A stretch of 5,267 nucleotides of DNA, from contig JAFAAX010000064.1 of the NCBI GenBank assembly GCA_023426345.1, forward strand, positions 1-5,267, given 5' to 3'. The notes beneath the pieces were generated by a model, which was not told the origin of the DNA, did not search any database, and saw nothing but the letters and a program-made list of their open reading frames with translations. The position numbers were made by a program, and so were the translations under genes. The DNA comes from Actinomycetes bacterium. Its GTDB lineage: Bacteria > Actinomycetota > Actinomycetes > Actinomycetales > Actinomycetaceae. Below, piece after piece: positions 1 through 5,267 of the stretch; the first letter of the stretch is position 1; each line of letters starts with the position of its first letter.

Positions 1-870
1 GTCAAGGGCGTCGTCGCCGATGAGGTCCTGGCGGCCGCGCGCGCGGCGGGAGCGCCGGACCTGGCCGCGCGGTACGTGGGGTCCCACCCCATGGCCGGGC
101 GCGAGCGCTCCGGCGCCGGCTCCGCCGACGCGGACCTGTTCGTCGGACGCCCGTGGGTGGTCGTCGCCCACGCGACGTCCGCGCCCGAGGCCGTGCTGGC
201 GGTCCGCGCGCTGGCCACGGACCTCGGAGGGGTCCCGCTCGACCTCGACGCTGCCGCGCACGACCAGTCCGTCGCCCTGGTCAGCCACGTCCCCCAGCTG
301 GTCTCCAGCCTGCTCGCCGCCCGGCTGGCGGAGGCGCCCTCGTCGGCCCTCGCCCTGGCGGGGCAGGGCCTGCGCGACATGACGCGCATCGCGGCGTCCG
401 ATCCCCGCCTGTGGACGGCGATCGTCGGCGGCAACGCGGGGCCGGTGGCCGACATCCTCCACGCGCTCCGCGACGACCTGGACCCCCTGGTCGACGCGCT
501 CGACCGCGCCCGGGTGGAGGGGCCTCTGCGGGGCGGCTCGGCGGGGGCCGTCACGCGCGTGATGACCGAGGGGAACCTCGGCGTCGCCCGCATCCCCGGC
601 AAGCACGGGGGCGCCCCCCAGCGCTTCGCGGAGGTCGAGGTCCTCGTGCCCGACCGGCCGGGGGAGCTGGGCCGCCTGTTCGGCGAGCTCGGCGAGATCG
701 GCGTCAACATCGAGGACCTCACGCTCGACCACTCGGCGGGCCAGAGGGTGGGCGTCGCGCGCGTCATGGTGGATCCGGTGCGGGCCCGCGACGCGGAGAT
801 CGAGCTGGACCGTCGCGGGTGGCGGGTGGTCGCCCACGCGACGCCCGAGGGGAAGGACCACGGGGAGTGA
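1..870 (+). CDS. tyrA: Prephenate dehydrogenase with C-terminal ACT domain (5' end outside window)
   Basis: This enzyme oxidatively decarboxylates prephenate to 4-hydroxyphenylpyruvate with NAD(P)+, the committed step of tyrosine synthesis, in the cytosol. The frame is open from base 1, so the gene starts to the left; 289 residues plus TGA are visible. The N-terminal Rossmann nucleotide-binding part is missing. The fragment opens with VKG and then RYVGSHPMAGRE (about residues 24-35), the TyrA motif carrying the catalytic-type histidine. HDQSVALVSHVPQL follows (about 87-100), then DMTRIAASDPRLW (about 126-138), whose arginine lies in the prephenate-binding region of the family. An ACT domain fills about residues 209-280 (FAEVEVLVPDRPGELGRLF, then GVNIEDL); such domains usually bind an amino acid, so feedback control by tyrosine is a reasonable inference. 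The stop overlaps the cmk start by 4 bp. An arogenate-specific dehydrogenase cannot be excluded from sequence alone. Confidence 0.95.
   Translation, partial: VKGVVADEVLAAARAAGAPDLAARYVGSHPMAGRERSGAGSADADLFVGRPWVVVAHATSAPEAVLAVRALATDLGGVPLDLDAAAHDQSVALVSHVPQLVSSLLAARLAEAPSSALALAGQGLRDMTRIAASDPRLWTAIVGGNAGPVADILHALRDDLDPLVDALDRARVEGPLRGGSAGAVTRVMTEGNLGVARIPGKHGGAPQRFAEVEVLVPDRPGELGRLFGELGEIGVNIEDLTLDHSAGQRVGVARVMVDPVRARDAEIELDRRGWRVVAHATPEGKDHGE
851..857 (+). promoter_or_regulatory. Ribosome binding site of cmk
   Basis: The purine run GGAAGGA lies inside the end of tyrA, 9 bases before the GTG at 867. It is part of a longer purine stretch (847-857) and supports the GTG start that overlaps the tyrA stop codon, hence translational coupling. 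Confidence 0.6.
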
Positions 871-1622
871 CCGACAGCGACGCGCGGGCCCTGCGGCGGG
901 CCAGGATCGGGCGGGTGGGGCTCACCCTGGGCATCGACGGGCCGGCCGGCTCGGGCAAGTCGACGGTCTCGAAGAGGCTCGCCGTCGAACTCGGCATCGG
1001 GTACCTCGACACGGGCGCGATGTACCGCTCCCTCACGTGGTACGCCCTGGACCGGGGCCTCGATCTGTCGGACCGCTCGGCGGTGGCGGCCGCCGCCGAG
1101 CGCATGCCCCTGGTCATGGACTCCGACCCGGTGGATCCGCACTACTTCGTCGGCGGCGTCGAGGTGACGGCCGCGATCCGGGAGCCGCGCATCTCCGAGT
1201 CGATCGCCGCCGTCTCGACGAACCTCGACGTGCGGCACTGGATGGCCCGCGAGCAGCGCCGCCGCATGCTGGCGGCGCGCGCCGACGGGTCCGGGATGGT
1301 CGCCGAGGGACGCGACATCACGACCGTCGTCTGCCCGGACGCGGATGTGCGGGTTCTGCTGCTGGCCGACAACGAGGCCCGCCTGGCCCGGCGCACCCGG
1401 GAGCTCTACGGCGACGCGGCGCCGGAGCACCTGGAGGCCACGCGCCGCCAGATCGAGGACCGCGACGCAGCGGACGCGACGGTGTCGGAGTTCCTCACCC
1501 CCGCGCCCGGCGTGGCCGTGGTCGATTCCTCGGGCCTGGGCGTCGACGAGGTGGTCGCGGCCGTCCTCGAGCTGGTCGACGAGGATCTGGCCCGCAGGGA
1601 CGCCCCCTCCGATGGCGCGTGA
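867..1622 (+). CDS. cmk: Cytidylate kinase (CMP/dCMP kinase)
   Basis: Cytidylate kinase transfers phosphate from ATP to CMP or dCMP, giving CDP or dCDP for RNA, DNA and lipid precursors; it is cytosolic and monomeric in the family. The 251-residue protein has the P-loop IDGPAGSGKST (residues 23-33), the DTGAMYRS motif at 48-55 that helps shape the nucleotide-monophosphate site, REPRISE at 105-111, and the hallmark VAEGRDITTVVCPDA at 145-159. A lid-like segment RRQIEDRDAAD (193-203) follows. Length is near the usual 220-230 residues plus a short N-terminal extension. The chosen GTG forms a GTGA overlap with the tyrA stop and has a good purine-rich site 9 bases upstream. An alternative GTG at 915, with AGGA at 903-906, would give 235 residues and start just before the P-loop, as in many homologues. 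The neighbour order tyrA-cmk is typical for actinobacteria. Confidence 0.97.
   Translation: MTDSDARALRRARIGRVGLTLGIDGPAGSGKSTVSKRLAVELGIGYLDTGAMYRSLTWYALDRGLDLSDRSAVAAAAERMPLVMDSDPVDPHYFVGGVEVTAAIREPRISESIAAVSTNLDVRHWMAREQRRRMLAARADGSGMVAEGRDITTVVCPDADVRVLLLADNEARLARRTRELYGDAAPEHLEATRRQIEDRDAADATVSEFLTPAPGVAVVDSSGLGVDEVVAAVLELVDEDLARRDAPSDGA
1596..1600 (+). promoter_or_regulatory. Ribosome binding site of the NUDIX gene
   Basis: AGGGA sits within the 3' end of cmk, 11 bases before the ATG at 1612. The spacing is slightly long. It supports the ATG that overlaps cmk by 11 bp over a start further upstream inside cmk. Confidence 0.4.
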
Positions 1623-2079
1623 ACGGGACCCGGGCGACGCTTTCGTGACGGCGCCCGACGGGCAGCGGTACTGGGGGCGCTTCGGCGCCGCCGGCCTGCT
1701 CGCGTGCGATCCCGCGCGGGGGGTCCTCCTCCAGCACCGCGCCGAGTGGAGCCACCACGGCGGCACGTGGGGCATCCCGGGCGGCGCGCGGCACCTCGGC
1801 GAGTCCGCGGTCGACGCGGCCCTGCGCGAGGCCCGCGAGGAGGCCGGCGTCGCCCGAGCCGCGGTGCGCGTGCGGTTCCTGTCCGTCCTGGACCGGTCGG
1901 TGTGGACCTACACGACGGTCGTGGCCGACGTGGTCGTCCCCTTCGACCCGGTCATCGCGGACGACGAGAGCCTCGAGCTGGTCTGGGCGCCGGTCGACGA
2001 GGTCGCCCGCTTCGACCTGCACCCCGGGTTCGCGGGATCGTGGCCGGCGCTGCGCGCCGCGCTCACCGGGCCCCGATGA
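1612..2079 (+). CDS. NUDIX hydrolase (MutT-like)
   Basis: This 155-residue protein belongs to the NUDIX superfamily, which hydrolyses nucleoside diphosphates linked to another moiety (NDP-X) with Mg2+. The NUDIX box GX5EX7REUXEEXGU is complete at residues 58-80, beginning at GARHLGE and ending REAREEAGV, with all the catalytic glutamates. It is preceded by GTWGIPGG (51-58), the usual strand-turn leading into the box. The protein ends near LHPGFAGSWPALR, a normal C-terminus for actinobacterial relatives, so it looks intact. The ATG at 1612 overlaps cmk by 11 bp; the frame is open further upstream, but that stretch lies out of frame within cmk and is not conserved-looking. The substrate cannot be read from sequence: 8-oxo-dGTP or other damaged nucleotides, nucleotide sugars and dinucleoside polyphosphates are all possible. 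It is probably co-transcribed with tyrA-cmk. Its end overlaps the convergent jetD by 17 bp. Confidence 0.93.
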   Translation: MARERDPGDAFVTAPDGQRYWGRFGAAGLLACDPARGVLLQHRAEWSHHGGTWGIPGGARHLGESAVDAALREAREEAGVARAAVRVRFLSVLDRSVWTYTTVVADVVVPFDPVIADDESLELVWAPVDEVARFDLHPGFAGSWPALRAALTGPR

Positions 2080-2080
2080 G
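2062..2080. repeat. Near-palindrome spanning the two convergent stop codons
   Basis: The 19 bases have arms CTCA-CGGG and CCCG-TGAG around a central base at 2071, with one mismatched pair between the arms (2066 with 2076). The stop of the NUDIX gene (2077-2079) and the stop of jetD (2063-2065, read on the other strand) lie symmetrically in the outer arms. As RNA it could fold only into a short GC stem with a small loop, and there is no T-tract on either side, so it is not a convincing intrinsic terminator. It might still slow polymerase or bind a protein; part of the symmetry follows simply from two opposed TGA codons. Confidence 0.5.
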
Positions 2081-3274
2081 CTGCACGAGGGCGGCCGCGG
2101 CGTCCTCGGGAGGGATCTTCTCCTGCTCGATGCGGCGCACGGGGGAGGGGCCGTCGGTGGTCAGTCGCGCATGCGCCCGGGCCTCGGCGTCCGTGAGGTG
2201 GGCAAGGCGCCGGTGGGAGGGCTCCAGGAGCGCTCCATCGGCGCCGCGGGACACGCCCAGCTCCTGGTAGCGCTCGTAGGCGGCGCCGTCCATGAGGATC
2301 GAGTCGAGGCGACGACCGCGCTCGTCCAGCGCGGCCCGGAGATGATCGAGGATCGCGAGGCCATCGGCGTCGAGATCGCCCCAGTAGACCAGGTGCTCCG
2401 CGCCCATCAGCCATTCGATGGGGACCAGCGTGCGGGCGGCGGCCTTGCCTCCCCCCTCGACAACGATCGTGCCGGGGACCGGCGGGAACCAGAGGCGGGA
2501 GTCGCGGTTCTCGACGATGAGGACCGCGCGGGGCGCGTACGCGAGATCGTGGCGGTCCCCGGTGGTCCACGAGTCATGGCGCCGGGCCTGGGGGTCCGCC
2601 AGATAGGAAGGATCCACGTAGGTGAGATGGACGACGGACAGGCGGGGACGAGGCTCGGGGAGGTCGCGTCCGACGAGGGCTCCGATGAGCCCGGGATGGC
2701 GCTCCCACCACTTCGAGTCCATGCCCGGAATGGGGATCTGCCGCGCGGTCCACGCGTCCAGGGTTGGATGATCCCGGATCCAGCTGACGGCCTGGACCGC
2801 GACGTCCACGTCAGCGTCGGTGAGCCGGCAGAGTGCGCGCAGGGCGCGGGGAGTCAGGCGTCCGCCTGCCTCACGGAGGCGCACGGCCGCCGAGCGGGCC
2901 CGCGCAAGGTCCACGGGGAGGTCCGGTCCGCCCAGGCGCCCGAGAACGGCCGTCGCCGCCTCGAGGTCGCGGATCTCGAGGGTCCGCGGCACGGTCTCGG
3001 TCACGCCCCGGATGCGAATCCGCGTGGCCGTCACGAGGGCTCCGTCCAGATCGGAGAGATCGAGACGGCGCCACGCCAGCCGCCAGGCCGTCCACGCCGC
3101 GAGCCCCACCTGTTCGACCGCCGCCTGTCCGGTGACCCCGGGGCGCAGACTGATCGTGAGAGGGGACTGGCTCGTGCCCTCGACCTCTGTGCACACGCGC
3201 GCGGCCCACGAGGTGCCCACGCGTCGGGCAAGCGCCTCGGCCGCGTCGCGCGGATCGAGCAGGCAGGGGCTCAC
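2063..3274 (-). CDS. jetD: Wadjet anti-plasmid system nuclease subunit JetD (MksG-like; DUF3322-DUF2220)
   Basis: JetD is the Toprim-fold nuclease of Wadjet systems; with the JetABC SMC complex it cleaves small circular plasmids after loop extrusion stalls. The predicted protein is 403 residues, normal for the family. The N-terminal half (about 1-200) matches a DUF3322-type domain and ends in the family motif RQIPIPGMDSKWWERHPGL (178-196). The C-terminal half is the DUF2220 Toprim-like domain: LIVENRDS (252-259) supplies the conserved glutamate, VVEGGGKA lies at 271-278, and YWGDLDADG (297-305) supplies the acidic metal-binding cluster D300/D302. SILMDGAAYERY follows, and the terminal RRIEQEKIP (380-388) is the family's C-terminal signature. 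All visible catalytic-type residues are present. The GTG at 3274 overlaps the jetC stop as GTGA, with GAAGG 10 bases upstream; an alternative GTG at 3301 would add nine residues and a 31-bp overlap. A topoisomerase VI A-like role is less likely given the jetC neighbour. Confidence 0.93.
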   Translation of the reverse strand: MSPCLLDPRDAAEALARRVGTSWAARVCTEVEGTSQSPLTISLRPGVTGQAAVEQVGLAAWTAWRLAWRRLDLSDLDGALVTATRIRIRGVTETVPRTLEIRDLEAATAVLGRLGGPDLPVDLARARSAAVRLREAGGRLTPRALRALCRLTDADVDVAVQAVSWIRDHPTLDAWTARQIPIPGMDSKWWERHPGLIGALVGRDLPEPRPRLSVVHLTYVDPSYLADPQARRHDSWTTGDRHDLAYAPRAVLIVENRDSRLWFPPVPGTIVVEGGGKAAARTLVPIEWLMGAEHLVYWGDLDADGLAILDHLRAALDERGRRLDSILMDGAAYERYQELGVSRGADGALLEPSHRRLAHLTDAEARAHARLTTDGPSPVRRIEQEKIPPEDAAAALVQLIGAR

Positions 3275-5267
3275 GGCAGCGCGACCTTCGGCTTGGCCCA
3301 CGAGCGGCCGTGCGTGTCCTTGAGGATGTCGTACTCGACGTCGACGTGGGGCTCGATCGCGCTGTACTTGTCGTTCGGCGCCCCGATGACCAGCTGGAAG
3401 CCCAGGCCCCGCCAGGCGCCGATCGCGCGCTTCGTGAAGTGGGCGTCCGCCTTGATGAGGGCCTCGTCCAAGAAGACCGGCGCGTAGCGCGGGCGCTCCG
3501 CCCCGGCGTCACCGAGCTGGTAGCGCAGGGCGGCGCCCACGATGAAGGCGATGAGCTCCTGCGACTCCCCGCCGGACTTCTCCCCGATGTGGTCATACAG
3601 CGCGACGTGCTCGTGGGTGTCGGCCCGGACCCGTTCGGCGCTGACATGGACGTGGGTCCGCACGTCGACGAGGTCCGCGAACTCCGGGGAGGAGCGGCGG
3701 ATCCGCGCAATCAGGCGCTCCATACGCCCGTACGCCGCCTCCCGGTCGGCCTCGGTGTCGGCGTGGTCGATGAGGGAGCGGACGTCGCGCAGCTCCTTGC
3801 GGAAGCGCGCGCGGACGGCCGACTGGTTCTCGCGGATCGTGATCTGGAGGCGGTGGGCGTCGTCGTAGAAGGGGAGATCCTCCATGATCGCGTTGATCGG
3901 GTCGATGCGGTCCCGGATCTCGCGCAACGACCGCGCCAGGGTGGACGCCAGGTTCGTCAGATCGTTGCCGGACAGGGTGAGCAGCGCGTCCCGCCACTCG
4001 GTCTCCAGCTCCGCGAGCCCGCTGGACTCCAGTTCGTCGAGGATCCGCTCGAAGTCCCCGACGGAGCGGTCGGGGTCGGCCATCAGGTTCGGATTGGGCC
4101 ATCGGTCGAGGAAGCCCTGGAGGATGCGCGCCAACTCGTCGCGCTGCTCGGCCAGCGTGTCCTGCGCGGCCGCCCGATCCGCTGCCAGGCGCTGGGCGGC
4201 GGCTCCGACCGCCGTGTCGAAGCGGAGCAGCTCCGCCGACGCCGTCACGGAGCGGGACCGGGTGGAATCCGCCACTTCGAAGCGCTCGTCCAGATAGGCG
4301 GCCTGCTCGGCGGTCAGGGCGCGTCCGGCGTCCTCGGCACGGTCGACGAGGGTCTGTGACTCATCGACGGCGTCGACCGTGCCGGTCCACTGCTCGTTGA
4401 GGCGCTCCTGCTCCTCCTTCGCGCGCCCGATCTCCTCGCGGAGTCGCGCGGCCTTCTGCTTGGCCGCCGCGATCCGCTCGCGCAGGCGCGCGATCTCCGG
4501 ATTGCCCGCGGTGACCTGATCGAGGATCGTCTGCCACGACTCCCGGGTAGACAGGAGCCCCTCGACGTCGACCTGCTCCCAGGTGAGGCCCGCGATCACG
4601 CGGTGCGCGTCGCGGCGGGCGTCGACTGCGTCGAGCGCCGCCGTGGCGGCTCCCTCGGCGCGCCGGGCCTCCACGAGGCGGGTCTCGGCGGCGCTGATCT
4701 GGCCGGACAGCTCCGCGAGCCGACGTCGGTTGGAGAACCCGAGGACGTTCGTGCGCCCGTGCCCGCCGTGCGCGCCGCGATCGCCCTGGGAGATCTGGCC
4801 CGTCATCGTCAGCGCCATCGTGTGGCGGCCGAGTTCCCGGGCGTTCTCCACGCAGACGTAGGGGAAACGGCGCTCCAGACGCTCCTCCAGCCACCCGGTG
4901 AAGGGGGTCGGGCGGTACTCCAGGCGGGCCGGCAGCGTGCGATCATCGGGATGATGCCCTCGCGGCTGGCCGGTCGGCACGCCCTCGTAGCGCACGCGCA
5001 CCCCCGGCAGGCGCAGGCCGTCGATCGCGGCGCGGAACTCGCCCAGGCGCGACACGTCGAGGAGCAGGGTGGTCGCGAACCCGCCGAGCGCCAGGTTGAA
5101 GGCCTCCCGCCAGGGCTCGAACTCCGTGCGGACCTCGATGAGCTCCCCGACGAACGGGAGTTCCTCGCTGGACAGTCCCACCGCGCGCGCGAGCAGCTCC
5201 CGCGCGGCGTGCAGGTCGGAGGGGATGTTGCCCTGTCGGCCCTCCGCGGCTCGCTGCTCCTCCGTGA
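3271..5267 (-). CDS. jetC: Wadjet anti-plasmid system SMC-like ATPase JetC (MksB-like), C-terminal part; 5' end outside window
   Basis: JetC is the SMC/MukB-like ATPase motor of Wadjet, which with the kleisin JetA and the KITE protein JetB forms a dimeric loop extruder sensing small circular DNA. The frame stays open to the window edge, so only about 664 C-terminal residues are seen of a protein usually around 1,100; the Walker A head half and first coiled-coil arm lie to the right. The visible part starts with ARELLARAVGLSSEELPFVG, then VRTEFEPWREAFNLALGG, sequence typical of the hinge-proximal region of COG4913-like proteins. Next comes a charged, Ala/Glu/Arg-rich coiled-coil stretch (about residues 185-385). 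The head half has the ABC signature KSGGESQ at 3559-3579 and Walker B VFLDEA, with Asp-Glu at 3463-3468, followed by IKADAHFTKRAI and LVIGAPNDK. No histidine sits directly after Walker B as in many ABC proteins; I believe this is usual here. A GTG at 5181 is not the start. The gene is coupled to jetD by a 4-bp overlap. Confidence 0.93.
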   Translation of the reverse strand, partial: TEEQRAAEGRQGNIPSDLHAARELLARAVGLSSEELPFVGELIEVRTEFEPWREAFNLALGGFATTLLLDVSRLGEFRAAIDGLRLPGVRVRYEGVPTGQPRGHHPDDRTLPARLEYRPTPFTGWLEERLERRFPYVCVENARELGRHTMALTMTGQISQGDRGAHGGHGRTNVLGFSNRRRLAELSGQISAAETRLVEARRAEGAATAALDAVDARRDAHRVIAGLTWEQVDVEGLLSTRESWQTILDQVTAGNPEIARLRERIAAAKQKAARLREEIGRAKEEQERLNEQWTGTVDAVDESQTLVDRAEDAGRALTAEQAAYLDERFEVADSTRSRSVTASAELLRFDTAVGAAAQRLAADRAAAQDTLAEQRDELARILQGFLDRWPNPNLMADPDRSVGDFERILDELESSGLAELETEWRDALLTLSGNDLTNLASTLARSLREIRDRIDPINAIMEDLPFYDDAHRLQITIRENQSAVRARFRKELRDVRSLIDHADTEADREAAYGRMERLIARIRRSSPEFADLVDVRTHVHVSAERVRADTHEHVALYDHIGEKSGGESQELIAFIVGAALRYQLGDAGAERPRYAPVFLDEALIKADAHFTKRAIGAWRGLGFQLVIGAPNDKYSAIEPHVDVEYDILKDTHGRSWAKPKVALP
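3285..3289 (-). promoter_or_regulatory. Possible ribosome binding site of jetD
   Basis: Read on the minus strand, GAAGG lies inside the end of jetC, 10 bases before the GTG at 3274. It is modest, but together with the GTGA stop-start overlap it favours that start and coupled translation of jetC and jetD. Confidence 0.4.

Noticed and set aside
153..866. An N-terminal extension of Cmk through the whole of tyrA.
   Set aside because: It is the out-of-frame reading of tyrA, Arg/Gly/Pro-rich without motifs; Cmk homology starts close to the P-loop after 867.
1345..1611. An N-terminal extension of the NUDIX protein reaching back into cmk.
   Set aside because: This stretch is the out-of-frame reading of cmk; its translation is low-complexity Arg/Ser/Pro-rich, while the ATG at 1612 gives a protein of normal length with an upstream AGGGA.
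2040..2110. An intrinsic bidirectional terminator between the convergent operons.
   Set aside because: The only inverted repeat (2062-2080) is imperfect, has practically no loop and has no T-run on either strand.
2171..3487. Long open frame on the + strand opposite jetD and the end of jetC (438 codons).
   Set aside because: It lies antisense to a gene with clear family motifs, its translation has no recognisable domain, and very GC-rich coding DNA routinely gives such long antisense frames.
3310..4359. Second long + strand open frame opposite jetC (349 codons).
   Set aside because: It is antisense to the SMC-like ATPase, rich in Val/Asp/Leu/Arg/Gly as expected from the mirrored codons, and has no motif or convincing start context.
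3271..5181. Taking the GTG at 5181 as the true start of jetC, a 636-residue protein.
   Set aside because: The frame continues without a stop to the window edge, the residues just upstream (RELLARAVGLSSEELPF region) are family-like, and the protein would lack the Walker A half of the ATPase head.

Overview
This is a gapless, very GC-rich window with strong G/C preference at third codon positions and GTG starts. It reads as a high-GC actinobacterial chromosome. The TyrA with a C-terminal ACT domain followed directly by cmk fits that assignment, and an Actinomycetaceae-like or related actinomycete is a reasonable but unproven guess.

Left half, + strand (1-2079): three genes tile the DNA without any gap. 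The 3' part of tyrA (prephenate dehydrogenase, tyrosine synthesis) overlaps cmk (cytidylate kinase) by 4 bp. cmk overlaps a small NUDIX hydrolase gene by 11 bp. This looks like one translationally coupled operon whose promoter lies left of the window. In many actinobacteria the GTPase gene der follows cmk; here the NUDIX gene follows and der is not present in the window.

Right half, - strand (2063-5267): two genes of a Wadjet-type (JetABCD / MksBEFG) anti-plasmid SMC system. jetC, the SMC-like ATPase, is cut off by the right edge; about 664 C-terminal residues are visible, including the ABC signature and Walker B. jetD, the DUF3322-DUF2220 Toprim-like nuclease subunit, is complete and overlaps the jetC stop by 4 bp. 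In known systems JetABC forms a loop-extruding SMC complex that recognises small circular DNA, and JetD cleaves it. jetA and jetB (kleisin and KITE-like subunits), the JetC N-terminus and the operon promoter are expected beyond position 5267.

The two blocks meet tail to tail: the NUDIX and jetD reading frames overlap by 17 bp, and both stop codons sit inside a 19-bp near-palindrome. There is no intergenic DNA, RNA gene, CRISPR array, insertion sequence or classical terminator in the window. The most notable point is a defence system abutting, with no spacer, a core tyrA-cmk operon.
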